Below are positions 8,004 to 16,240 of a stretch of 64,000 nt of DNA, piece by piece (position 1 is the stretch's first letter; the number at the start of each line of letters is the position of its first letter). The stretch covers positions 1 through 64,000 of the forward strand of contig CAKUWY010000003.1 of the NCBI GenBank assembly GCA_934699585.1, in the 5' to 3' direction. A program made the translations under genes and the position numbers. Source of the stretch: an uncultured Fibrobacter sp. (GTDB lineage Bacteria; Fibrobacterota; Fibrobacteria; Fibrobacterales; Fibrobacteraceae). Under the pieces are notes generated by a model. That model had not been told where the DNA came from and did not search any database. It worked only from the letters and a program-made list of their open reading frames with translations.

Positions 8004-8840
8004 ATGAGTATAAAATTTTCAAAATGGACCGGCCTGGGTAACGATTTCGTGCTGCTTGAGCCGGGAGAATCGCTGGACCTTGGCGATGGGTTTGAACAGA
8101 GAATCGTAAAGCTTTGCGACCGCCGTTTCGGTATCGGCGCCGACGGGGTTGTCCTTGTGACTCCGCTGGAGGGTGACGGCTGCACCAAGGGTGTTGATTT
8201 CGCGATGCGCATCTTTAACGCCGACGGTTCCGAGGCCGCCATGTGCGGAAACGCCACGCGGTGCGTGGCCAAGTACATTGTCTGCCGCGGACTCGCCAAG
8301 GATGCCGGCACCAAGGTCTTTGTTCTGCATACCAAGAGCGGTCTCGTGAAGCCTTCGCTTCTGGAAGACGGTCGGGTCTGTGTGGATATGGGCCTCCCCA
8401 GGGATTTCCTCGGGAGTATCAAGCTTTCCGCCGACAGTTTCGACTTTACCGCCGAGACGGTCTCCATGGGAAATCCCCATGGGGTTATTTTCGTCGATGA
8501 CATCGAGAAGATCCAGCTGGAAAAGTGGGGGAGTGTCCTGGAAGTAGATAAGCAGTTCCCGGACCGCTGTAACATCGAGTTTGCGCAGGTCTTGCCCGCA
8601 GAGCAGGGGGCGCCCACCCAAATCCGCATGCGGGTTTGGGAACGAGGCTGTGGCGTCACCATGGCCTGTGGAACCGGAAGTTGCGCCACCCTCGTTGCGG
8701 CCCAGCGCACGGGCCGCGTGGGCGCCGAAGCCGATATCATTCTGGACGGCGGGACGCTCCACATCAAGCATCAAGACGGCGGCCCAGTCCTCATGACCGG
8801 CCCTGCTACTGAAGTATTTAGAGGGACGATTGAGGTATGA
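8004..8840 (+). CDS. dapF: Diaminopimelate epimerase
   Basis: DapF interconverts LL- and meso-diaminopimelate for lysine and peptidoglycan. The protein is 278 aa from ATG 8004 (MSIKFSKWTGLGNDFV); a TTG at 7995 would add three residues and lies inside the promoter. The two catalytic cysteines are Cys81 (MCGNATRC) and Cys222 (ACGTGSCA). The conserved WERG stretch is present. The usual Glu in GxGET is Val218 here (GCGVTMACG), a mild oddity. No Shine-Dalgarno is seen. It is followed by dapL, the next-to-last enzyme of the same branch, which supports the call. Confidence 0.95.
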   Translation: MSIKFSKWTGLGNDFVLLEPGESLDLGDGFEQRIVKLCDRRFGIGADGVVLVTPLEGDGCTKGVDFAMRIFNADGSEAAMCGNATRCVAKYIVCRGLAKDAGTKVFVLHTKSGLVKPSLLEDGRVCVDMGLPRDFLGSIKLSADSFDFTAETVSMGNPHGVIFVDDIEKIQLEKWGSVLEVDKQFPDRCNIEFAQVLPAEQGAPTQIRMRVWERGCGVTMACGTGSCATLVAAQRTGRVGAEADIILDGGTLHIKHQDGGPVLMTGPATEVFRGTIEV

Positions 8841-8950
8841 GGTCGCTCGTAAACTCGCTTTGAGGACGGGCTTCGCCCTCTGAGCATTGAGAAAGACTAT
8901 TCAAAACCTCACACCCCACACCTCAAAGTGCCGAAGGCACGACCTCAAAC
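8834..8950. repeat. GAGGTATGAGG-type intergenic repeat
   Basis: The stretch between dapF and dapL starts GAGGTATGAGGTCGCTCGT and ends with complementary ...CCTCACACC...CACCTCAAA and ACGACCTCAAA. Related blocks lie at 19055-19216 and 56953-57142. They look like imperfect inverted repeats able to fold in RNA. Function unknown. Confidence 0.55.
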
Positions 8951-8955
8951 CAACT

Positions 8956-10164
8956 ATGAATGAATCAATCATCAACGCTAACTACGATCTTCTTCCCGGC
9001 AGCTACCTCTTTTCTACAATCGTCAAGAAGATTGCCGAATACCAGGGAAAAAAGCCCGATGCCGACATCATCCGCCTGGGAATCGGCGACGTGACCACGC
9101 CGCTTGTCCCCGAAGTTATCAAGGCCATGCACAAGGCTGTTGACGAAATGGCGGAGAAGGGGACTTTCCGCGGGTACGGGCCCGAGCAGGGCTACGACTT
9201 TTTGCGTCAAGCCATTGTGGCGGGGGAGTACACCTCCCGCGGGATCGAGATGGATCCGGAGGATATCTATGTCAGCGACGGTTCCAAGTGCGATGTGGCG
9301 AACATCCAGGAGCTTTTTACAGAAAATGTAAAAATTGCCATTCCGGACCCCGTCTATCCGGTATATCTGGACTCCAACGTGATGGCTGGGCGTGCCGGCG
9401 TGTTGCAAGATGACGGACATTTTTCTAAGGTCACCTACCTGGCGTCCACCGCCGAAAACAACTTCCAGCCGGACCTGCCCAAGAATCCGGTGCAGATGAT
9501 TTATCTCTGCAGCCCGAACAATCCGACGGGTACGGTGCTCAGTTGCGAGACGCTCCAGAAGTTCGTGGATTATGCCAACGAGAACGGGGCGATAATACTC
9601 TTTGACGGGGCGTATAACTGCTACATCCAGGACGAGTCGCTGCCCCATTCCATTTTCGAGATTCCGGGAGCCCGCACCTGTGCTATCGAGTTCCGCAGTT
9701 TTAGCAAGACGGCGGGCTTTACCGGCGTGCGCTGCGCCTACACGGTGATCCCTCACGAACTTTCGAAACTCCATTCTATGTGGAACCGCCGCCAGTGCAC
9801 CAAGTTCAACGGCGTGAGCTACGTGACCCAGCGTGCAGCCGAAGCCATTTACAGCCCGGTCGGCTGGCGAGAGACCAAAGAGGTCATTGCGGGCTACATG
9901 CGCACGGCTGGGGTTATCCGCAAGGAACTCACCGATGCGGGCTATACCGTGTTCGGCGGCGAGCATGCTCCCTACATCTGGTGGAAGATTGAAGGCGGCG
10001 AAAAGTCCTTCGATTTCTTCGACCGCCTGCTTGCCACCTGCGAAGTGGTGGGTACACCCGGTAGCGGTTTTGGCCCTTGCGGTGAGGGTTATTTCCGCCT
10101 GACCGCCTTCGGCGACTACCAGCGCACCTGCGAAGCCCTGAAACGAATAAGGGAGAAACTTTAA
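8956..10164 (+). CDS. dapL: LL-diaminopimelate aminotransferase
   Basis: DapL converts tetrahydrodipicolinate directly to LL-diaminopimelate using glutamate and PLP. It bypasses the succinylase and acetylase routes. From ATG 8956 (MNESIINANYDLLPGSYLF) it is 402 aa; an upstream ATG at 8887 would add 23 residues encoded by repeat DNA. The PLP lysine is Lys251 in FRSFSKTAGFTGVR. SPNNPTG is also present. Codons 120-127 are unusually AT-rich and form a perfect palindrome of the same type as the purF/dapF operators (see 9314-9334). It is followed by the sigma-54 activator gene. Confidence 0.95.
   Translation: MNESIINANYDLLPGSYLFSTIVKKIAEYQGKKPDADIIRLGIGDVTTPLVPEVIKAMHKAVDEMAEKGTFRGYGPEQGYDFLRQAIVAGEYTSRGIEMDPEDIYVSDGSKCDVANIQELFTENVKIAIPDPVYPVYLDSNVMAGRAGVLQDDGHFSKVTYLASTAENNFQPDLPKNPVQMIYLCSPNNPTGTVLSCETLQKFVDYANENGAIILFDGAYNCYIQDESLPHSIFEIPGARTCAIEFRSFSKTAGFTGVRCAYTVIPHELSKLHSMWNRRQCTKFNGVSYVTQRAAEAIYSPVGWRETKEVIAGYMRTAGVIRKELTDAGYTVFGGEHAPYIWWKIEGGEKSFDFFDRLLATCEVVGTPGSGFGPCGEGYFRLTAFGDYQRTCEALKRIREKL
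9314..9334. promoter_or_regulatory. Perfect palindrome inside dapL, same consensus as the purF/dapF sites
   Basis: TTTTTACA-N5-TGTAAAAA has eight-base perfect arms with 5-bp spacing. It contains the TTTACA-N5-TGTAAA consensus. It lies in dapL codons written with AT-rich synonyms (ttt aca gaa aat gta aaa), while neighbouring codons are GC-rich. This suggests selection on the DNA as an intragenic operator. Coincidence remains possible. Confidence 0.4.
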
Positions 10165-10271
10165 GCAATGTGTAATGTGGAATGTGTAATGTGTAATGAA
10201 TAATTTCGCATGACACGCTCCTTTCCTAACTATTAATCACTAGTCATCTCACACTTCACATCTCACATCAT
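10165..10271. repeat. Low-complexity inverted repeat (AATGTG-rich / CACATT-rich)
   Basis: The left arm is built of AATGTGTAATGTGG-like units. The right arm has CACACTTCACATCTCACAT. The two arms are imperfectly complementary. The same design occurs at 13616-13680, and fragments occur at 16204-16260, 17236-17275 and 62585-62605. It may act as a weak terminator or spacer. Confidence 0.55.
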
Positions 10272-10281
10272 TTTCTATCTT

Positions 10282-11805
10282 ATGTCCATGCCAATTCCCA
10301 TCGGTTCCGAAATTTCGGTTATTCAAAAAATCAGCGTCGCCATCATCCACGAGCGCAACGTGGAAAAGCTGCTGGAAAACGTGCTCGGCATTCTTGAATC
10401 CGAACTGGGCATGTTGCGGGGCACTTTCGCGCTCCTCTTTGGCGATACCCTCAAGATCGAGGCGTCTCGTGGGCTCGACGAATCCGAAAAACAGCGCGGC
10501 TTTTACCGGATGGGCGAGGGCATTACGGGCCATGTAGCGGAGCGGGGCATCAGTCACGTGATTCCCGACCTTCGCAAGGATTCCCGCTTCTTGAACCGCA
10601 CGGGGAGCCGTCATTACGAAAACCAGGTGGCCTTCATCTGTGTGCCTCTGATTCACGACGGCCAGGTCATCGGCACGCTCTCCATTGACCGTCCGGTGGA
10701 TGGTGCGACGGACTTGGACCGGGACGTGGCCCTGCTGGAAATCATCGCCAACATCACGGGCGACGCCGCCAACGAATGTATCGAGCTGCACAATGAACGC
10801 GAAGCTATGCTGGAAGAGAACCGCAAGCTCCGCGACATGCTTTCTAACAATCCGGGCGACCTGGTGGGTAACTGCCGGGAGATGCAGCAGATTTACGAAC
10901 AGGTGCGGCAGGTGGCTCCTAGCGATGCCACGGTGCTGATTCGCGGCGGTAGTGGAACGGGTAAAGAGATGATAGCCCGTGCCATTGTGAATTTGTCTGC
11001 AAGAAAGGACAAGCCCTTTATTACCTTGAACTGTGCGGCCCTCCCGGAAAACCTGGTGGAAAGCGAACTGTTCGGTCACGAGAAAGGGGCCTTTACGGGA
11101 GCGGTGAACCGCCGTATCGGTCGCGCCGAAGCCGCCAACGGAGGCACGCTCTTTTTGGACGAAATCGGTGACCTTACTATGCAGACCCAGGTGAAGCTCT
11201 TGCGGTTCTTGCAGGAACGCACCTTCAGCAGGGTAGGCAGCAACGAGGAACTCCATTCGGACGTTCGTTTTTTGGCGGCTACCAGCCGTAACCTGGAAGA
11301 GTTCATCGCCCAGGGCAAGTTCCGCGAAGACCTTTTCTACCGCCTGAATATTTTCCCCATTTCCATGCCCGACCTGGCCAAGCGCAAGTCCGATATCATC
11401 TTGCTTGCGGAGCATTTCATCGAGAAGATGAACCTGCGTTACGCAAAGAAGGTGGTGCGTCTTTCGACGACGGCCATCAATCTGCTCATGAGCTACCACT
11501 GGCCGGGCAACGTCCGGGAACTGGAAAACTGCATGGAACGGGCGGTGCTTACTGCAATCGACGACTGCATCCACAGTTATAACCTGCCGCCATCGCTCCA
11601 AACCAGTCTCAGCACGGGACAGTCAGGTGCCACCAGCACGAAAATTGCGCCTCTCGATGTGATGCTAAACAACTACGAGCGGGAAATCATCACCGAGGCC
11701 ATCAAGCGGAACGAAGGGAACATTTCGGCTGCCGGTCGCGACTTGGGCGTGTCTCCCCGCATGATGAACTACCGCATGAACAAGCTGGGTATCAAGTCTA
11801 AGTAG
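10282..11805 (+). CDS. NifA/NtrC-type sigma-54-dependent activator with GAF sensor
   Basis: This is an enhancer-binding ATPase that remodels sigma-54 RNA polymerase. The protein is 507 aa. A GAF domain spans about 15-165. The AAA+ domain has Walker A GGSGTGKE (222-229), the sigma-54 contact loop GAFTGA (269-274) and Walker B GGTLFLDEIGD (287-297). The C-terminal Fis-type helix-turn-helix (about 463-507) includes NISAAGRDLGVSPRMMNYRM. There is no receiver domain, so it probably senses a small molecule or protein through GAF, as NifA does. It ends a cluster with two genes that have sigma-54 promoters, so it is their likely regulator (inference). Start ATG 10282; ATG 10288 is also possible. Confidence 0.9.
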   Translation: MSMPIPIGSEISVIQKISVAIIHERNVEKLLENVLGILESELGMLRGTFALLFGDTLKIEASRGLDESEKQRGFYRMGEGITGHVAERGISHVIPDLRKDSRFLNRTGSRHYENQVAFICVPLIHDGQVIGTLSIDRPVDGATDLDRDVALLEIIANITGDAANECIELHNEREAMLEENRKLRDMLSNNPGDLVGNCREMQQIYEQVRQVAPSDATVLIRGGSGTGKEMIARAIVNLSARKDKPFITLNCAALPENLVESELFGHEKGAFTGAVNRRIGRAEAANGGTLFLDEIGDLTMQTQVKLLRFLQERTFSRVGSNEELHSDVRFLAATSRNLEEFIAQGKFREDLFYRLNIFPISMPDLAKRKSDIILLAEHFIEKMNLRYAKKVVRLSTTAINLLMSYHWPGNVRELENCMERAVLTAIDDCIHSYNLPPSLQTSLSTGQSGATSTKIAPLDVMLNNYEREIITEAIKRNEGNISAAGRDLGVSPRMMNYRMNKLGIKSK

Positions 11806-11973
11806 GGTTGATTCGTGCTTTGTCATATAGTAAAGCAAAACTCCAGAATGAGAGCGCTGCCTAGGCGGCGCCCTTCAATTTTGAATTGTGAAAATCCTGT
11901 GGGGGGCTGGGCCTATGGATTTCTGAAAAGTGAATTGCATTTGTTATATTACTAGAAAAGCGAGGAACGGCTT

Positions 11974-13617
11974 ATGTTTAAATTTTTTAGGAATGTTGGA
12001 ATCGGGGTTTGCGCCCTGTCGGCTTTCGCCCTGGCCCAGAATGTGCTGGACAACGGCGACTTGTCTTACGGTGACGGCGGCTGGTACATCTGGAACAACC
12101 CCGATGGCCCTGCCAAGTACGAGGGCAAGCTGGGCGAGAAAGGCCTTGGCGTAGATGGAAGCGAAGGCGTGAAGGTCACGGTGACCGAACTTCCGAACCC
12201 CAGTTGGGGCCTGCAGTTGCAGCCGCCCAAGTGGCTTGCCGATTCCACCTACTATACGCTTACCTTCAAGGCAAAGGGCAACATGCCCATCAACGCCATT
12301 GTGCAGGGCGGCCCTCCGGACTACCGTCAAAAGGAAAGTGCCTCTTTCTTGCTCACCAACGAATGGAAAACCTATTCCATGGTTTTCCTTGCCGATCAGA
12401 AAGGCTACGGCCTGAACAACGTCACCTTCCATGTGGGGCTTGCCAAAGGCTGGATGCAGATGGACGAAGTGACCATCGAGAAGGTGGAAGGCCTGGATGA
12501 CATGAGCTGGTACAACGGTTCTGCCGCCCGTATCGACAGCCTCCGCAAGAAGGACTTTACCCTCAAGGCGGCTCCCGGCGCTGCCGTGAAGGTGGAACTC
12601 ATGCGTCATGCATTCCCCTTCGGTACGGCACTTGCGTTGAATGCCAGCAAGGACAGTATCGAGACCTGGTACCGTAAGACCGCCAACAAGTATTTCTGGT
12701 ATGGCGTTCCCGAGAACCAGTTCAAGTGGCCGGAATACGAGCCCAAGAAAGGGAAAATCCGCCGCGACGAATTCAAGCAGTACCTGGACTATGTAGATGC
12801 ATACAAGTGGGGATTCCGCGCCCACACGCTTATCTGGGGACATCAGGGTTACGGCTATGACAAGCACTTTGGCAACCAGGGCAGTTGTAAGGAAATTGCG
12901 GGCAAGATCAAGGCCCGTATCGATCGTGACCTGAAGGAATACAAGGGCCGTATCAAGGAATACGACGTGTGGAACGAGGCTTTCCACGAGCCCTACATCT
13001 TTAACAAGTGCGGCTGGGACCTGCTGGATAGCGCACATGTGTGGGCCCACCGTGCCGACCCCGATGCAAGACTGTTCATCAATGAATACAACGTGGTGTC
13101 CGCCGGCGAAACGGAACGCTTCTACGATTTGGTCAAGGGCATGCTGGATCGCAAGGTTCCCGTGCATGGAATCGGCGTGCAGTGCCACTTTGGCGACCGC
13201 CAGCTGAATCCGGCCTTTATCAAGGCCCGCCTGGATAGGCTCGGTTCTCTGGGGCTCCCTATCAAGATTACGGAGCTGGACTTTGGCGACTGGCAGAAGG
13301 GCATGTATTTTGGCGAAGAGGAACAGGCCAAGCGCTACGAGATGATTCTGCGCATCGCCTTTAGCCACCCGGCGGTGGAAGGTATTCTGCTGTGGGGCTT
13401 CTGGGATGGCCGCCACTGGGTCAAGAACGGCGGTATCGTGGCCATGGACGGTCGTGAAAAGCCTGCCGGCAAGCTCATTTACGACCTGTGGCACAAGGTA
13501 TGGACCACCAACGGGACCTTTACGGCAGACGCTGATGGCAACGTGAAGTTCCGCGGCTACCCCGGTAAGTACAAGGTGACTGTCAACGGTAAATCTGAAA
13601 TGATGGAATTGAAATAA
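11974..13617 (+). CDS. Secreted GH10 endo-1,4-beta-xylanase with N-terminal carbohydrate-binding module
   Basis: The enzyme cleaves xylan backbones outside the cell or at its surface. The protein is 547 aa. A signal peptide covers residues 1-21 (ALSAFALA then Q). A beta-sandwich module resembling CBM4/9/22 families spans about 23-172. The GH10 barrel spans about 190-510, with AHTLIWG (283-289), acid/base Glu335 in YDVWNE and nucleophile Glu434 in KITELDFGD. A short C-terminal beta-rich tail (about 515-547) may be a sorting or binding tail. The promoter region has TATATT at about 11946, and GAGGAA precedes the ATG. Typical of a cellulolytic rumen or gut Fibrobacter. Confidence 0.93.
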   Translation: MFKFFRNVGIGVCALSAFALAQNVLDNGDLSYGDGGWYIWNNPDGPAKYEGKLGEKGLGVDGSEGVKVTVTELPNPSWGLQLQPPKWLADSTYYTLTFKAKGNMPINAIVQGGPPDYRQKESASFLLTNEWKTYSMVFLADQKGYGLNNVTFHVGLAKGWMQMDEVTIEKVEGLDDMSWYNGSAARIDSLRKKDFTLKAAPGAAVKVELMRHAFPFGTALALNASKDSIETWYRKTANKYFWYGVPENQFKWPEYEPKKGKIRRDEFKQYLDYVDAYKWGFRAHTLIWGHQGYGYDKHFGNQGSCKEIAGKIKARIDRDLKEYKGRIKEYDVWNEAFHEPYIFNKCGWDLLDSAHVWAHRADPDARLFINEYNVVSAGETERFYDLVKGMLDRKVPVHGIGVQCHFGDRQLNPAFIKARLDRLGSLGLPIKITELDFGDWQKGMYFGEEEQAKRYEMILRIAFSHPAVEGILLWGFWDGRHWVKNGGIVAMDGREKPAGKLIYDLWHKVWTTNGTFTADADGNVKFRGYPGKYKVTVNGKSEMMELK

Positions 13618-13680
13618 TGTGGAGTGTGGAATGTGTGATGACTAATTACACACTTCACATCTCACATTACACATTTCTCT
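13616..13680. repeat. Low-complexity inverted repeat after the xylanase
   Basis: AATGTGGAGTGTGGAATGTG pairs imperfectly with CACATTACACATTT downstream. It is the same repeat design as at 10165-10271. It may end the xylanase message. Confidence 0.5.
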
Positions 13681-13696
13681 AACTAACTTTCCTTAT

Positions 13697-13888
13697 ATGA
13701 AGAATAAGCTTCCTGGAATCATTTTCCTGTTGGCCATGCCTTGCTCCGTGCTGCTCTTTGTGCAGGTGGAAAAGTGGAGCGGCTCCGAAATGGTGGCGCT
13801 TCTTTCGGCGGTGCTTTTTTACGTGTTGGTAGCCGTGGTTCTCGGGTTTGTCTTTGGCAGGGGAGGCAAGGATGTCGATAGAAGATAG
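13697..13888 (+). CDS. Small membrane protein with two transmembrane helices
   Basis: The protein is 63 aa with hydrophobic segments at about 6-22 and 30-54, ending RGGKDVDRR. It is not recognised. It overlaps the next gene by 17 bases, and that gene's Shine-Dalgarno (GGGAGG) lies inside it, so the two are probably co-transcribed and coupled. The first gene of a run of compact plus-strand genes to 16204. Confidence 0.65.
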   Translation: MKNKLPGIIFLLAMPCSVLLFVQVEKWSGSEMVALLSAVLFYVLVAVVLGFVFGRGGKDVDRR

Positions 13889-14198
13889 GTCCACGCTGGT
13901 CTTTGCAAGCGGTATCGGCCGCGTCAAAGAAGAAAAGACCAAGGCCGAGCGCCCCCAGGGTGATGGCGTGGTACGTATACAGCTAAAACGTCTTGGTGGC
14001 GGCAAGATGGCAAGCGTTGTGACCGGCATCCCCCTGGACGAAGACGCCCTGAAAGAACTGGCCCGCACCCTCAAGCAGAAATGCGGGGTAGGCGGCTCCG
14101 TGAAGGACTTTAACATCGAAATCCAGGGCGACAAGCGCAACGTTCTAAAGGCCGAACTGGAAAAGAAGGGCTATACCGTGAAGCTCGCCGGAGGATGA
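13872..14198 (+). CDS. SUI1/eIF1-like translation factor (YciH family)
   Basis: The protein is 108 aa from ATG 13872 (MSIEDRSTLVFASGIGRV); a TTG eight codons upstream is less likely. The C-terminal SUI1 fold is clear: VRIQLKRLGGGKMASVVTGI, CGVGGSVKDFNIEIQGD and LEKKGYTVKLAGG. Bacterial YciH-type proteins bind the small ribosomal subunit and influence start-codon selection; their exact role is uncertain. GGGAGG sits just before the ATG. It overlaps the upstream membrane-protein gene and is 3 bases from the next gene. Confidence 0.88.
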   Translation: MSIEDRSTLVFASGIGRVKEEKTKAERPQGDGVVRIQLKRLGGGKMASVVTGIPLDEDALKELARTLKQKCGVGGSVKDFNIEIQGDKRNVLKAELEKKGYTVKLAGG

Positions 14199-14201
14199 TA
14201 T

Positions 14202-14645
14202 ATGAGAAAAATTCTTTGCATATTGTTGTTTTTTAGTGTGGTGGGATTTGCCGCAGAGACCGTTGCGGACAGTGTTGCAGCCCCGGCTGACTCCGCCGCA
14301 ACGATGTCTGCTCCTCAGGAGACCTGCGGAGAGTTCAAGTCGGAAATTGCCCACAGGGACAGCCTGATGGCTGTTGCGGACAGTTCCTGTTCGTTGGAGA
14401 AGGATTCCCTGCGTGCCGCCCTCAACTCGGAGCAGGCCAAGACAAAGAACTGGGAACAGAGTTACGAGACAATGAAAAAGAGCAACGAGACCTGTGCCCG
14501 TGCCCTGAGCGTTTCTATCGAGGCCAACGAGAAGAGCAAGGAAAAAGAAAAGCAGTCCAAGAGCCAGGCCGCCATGATGACCAGTTCCTCCTTTATGGGC
14601 GGGCTTGCCGTCGGTATGCTCCTTTTCTGGCTGATTTTTGACTAG
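14202..14645 (+). CDS. Secreted coiled-coil protein with C-terminal membrane anchor, unknown function
   Basis: The protein is 147 aa. The signal peptide is about residues 1-17 (VVGFAAE). A Ser/Ala/Asp-rich stretch is followed by a charged helical region (about 60-120, rich in K, E, S, N) that looks like a coiled coil. A hydrophobic end (SFMGGLAVGMLLFWLIFD, about 130-147) could span the inner membrane. It is tightly spaced between the SUI1 and beta-propeller genes. I do not recognise a family. Confidence 0.7.
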   Translation: MRKILCILLFFSVVGFAAETVADSVAAPADSAATMSAPQETCGEFKSEIAHRDSLMAVADSSCSLEKDSLRAALNSEQAKTKNWEQSYETMKKSNETCARALSVSIEANEKSKEKEKQSKSQAAMMTSSSFMGGLAVGMLLFWLIFD

Positions 14646-14659
14646 GGGACGTTGACAAG

Positions 14660-16204
14660 ATGAAACGGGTCCTGCTGATAGCGACGGTTCTTGCCTCTAC
14701 GGTGGCGGCACAGGTTTTCCAGAAGGGGAACGTGCTTACGCCCGTGGCGACCCTGCAGATGGCCGCTCCAGAAATTTCCGCCTACATGCCCGAGAAGAAG
14801 TTGCTTTTCGTGGTGGGCGGCGAAAAACTGGTGGAAATGGTGAGTTTTGCCGACGAGGCGAATCCCAAGGTAGAGAGCCGCCTGCAGCTGGACGGCCCCG
14901 CTACCAGCGTCACCGTCTCTGGCGACCTGGTGGCAATTTCCATGACGGCGGAACCCGAGCATGGCCTTGGGCAGGTCCAGCTTTTCCGCTATGCCGAGGG
15001 CCTGATTCCCGTGGCGTCGGCCCCGAGGCTCTGCAACCTGCCCGACATGGTGACTTTCACTCCCGACGGGAGCAAGGTTCTTGTGGCCTGCGAAGGCTCG
15101 CCCAGCGCAGACTATAACGAAGATCCCGAAGGTGGCGTGGCCATCCTTTCCGTTGAACACGGTGCAAGTCTCAACGATTACAAGCTGACGCCCAAGGTTC
15201 TGGATTTTAAGGGGCTGGATTCCCTCGCGCTACGCAAGAAGGGCGTGCGCAGCCCCGGCCTGCAGGGGTTCGTGCGGTCACTGGAACCCGAGTACATCAC
15301 GGTCTCCAGGGATTCCAGGTGGGCCTGGGTGAGTCTGCAAGAGAACAACGCCCTTGCTTATGTGGACATCGCCGCCGAAAAAATTGCGGACGTTTTCCCG
15401 CTGGGCTACGTGGACCATTCCAAGCCGGGTTTCGGGCTGGACGTCAAGAAAGACGAAAAGGTCAAAATCAAGAACTATCCTATCCGCGGGCTCAGGCAGC
15501 CCGACGGTGTGGCCTCTTTTGCCGTAGGCGGCAAGACTCTGGTGCTCACCGCCAACGAAGGCGCCTCCGTGAACGATTACAAGGCCTGGACCGACGAAGG
15601 AACGGTCACGGACCTGCTGGCCGACGAACGCCTGGACCGCACCGTCTTTAACGACGACGTGGCGCCCCACCTGAAAAAGTTTACGGTAAGTCTGCTGGAA
15701 CGTTGCGACCGGCAAGGACCCGACGAAGTTCCCGGCGGCAAGTGCCCCTACGTTTACGGTTTCGGCACCCGTTCCGTCAGTCTGTTTGACGGCGAGACCG
15801 GCAGGCTGCTGTGGGACAGCGGCGAGGAACTTGAAAAGGCCTTCGGTAAGCTTGCTCCCGATTATTTCAACTGGAATTCCAAGAAAGACAAGGTCAAGAT
15901 GGACAGCCGAAGCCCCAAGAAGGGTTGCGAGCCCGAGAACGTGACGGTGGGCGAGGTGAACGGCAAGCGTTACGCTTTCGTGGGGCTGGAACGCTCCAGC
16001 GGTGTGGCGGTCTTTGACCTCACAGGTGTCGATGCGGCTGCACGAACCGCCCCCAGACTGGTGGACCTTTACTTTGACCCCAAGGACCGCGGCCCCGAAG
16101 GCCTGCTGTTCATTCCGGCAGACAAGAGCCCCATCTACGGCCAGGCCCTCCTTGTCGTAGGCTATGAATTCAGCAAAACCCTGACAGTGTATAAGGTGAA
16201 ATAA
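14660..16204 (+). CDS. Secreted beta-propeller protein, choice-of-anchor I family
   Basis: The protein is 514 aa with a signal peptide (about 1-17, ATVLASTVAAQ). It has the pattern of choice-of-anchor I / mesenchyme-specific glycoprotein-like proteins: MVTFTPDGSKVLVACEGSPS, EPEYITVSRDSRWAWVSLQE, LRQPDGVASFAVGG and LTANEGASVNDYKAW. These form a WD/YVTN-like propeller and are often annotated loosely as alkaline phosphatase-like. No catalytic site is evident. It is probably extracytoplasmic. It is the last gene of the 13697-16204 run and converges with the helicase gene 36 bases away. Confidence 0.8.
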   Translation: MKRVLLIATVLASTVAAQVFQKGNVLTPVATLQMAAPEISAYMPEKKLLFVVGGEKLVEMVSFADEANPKVESRLQLDGPATSVTVSGDLVAISMTAEPEHGLGQVQLFRYAEGLIPVASAPRLCNLPDMVTFTPDGSKVLVACEGSPSADYNEDPEGGVAILSVEHGASLNDYKLTPKVLDFKGLDSLALRKKGVRSPGLQGFVRSLEPEYITVSRDSRWAWVSLQENNALAYVDIAAEKIADVFPLGYVDHSKPGFGLDVKKDEKVKIKNYPIRGLRQPDGVASFAVGGKTLVLTANEGASVNDYKAWTDEGTVTDLLADERLDRTVFNDDVAPHLKKFTVSLLERCDRQGPDEVPGGKCPYVYGFGTRSVSLFDGETGRLLWDSGEELEKAFGKLAPDYFNWNSKKDKVKMDSRSPKKGCEPENVTVGEVNGKRYAFVGLERSSGVAVFDLTGVDAAARTAPRLVDLYFDPKDRGPEGLLFIPADKSPIYGQALLVVGYEFSKTLTVYKVK

Positions 16205-16240
16205 ATGTGAAGTGTGATATTGGCAATGAGTTGTCAGTCC

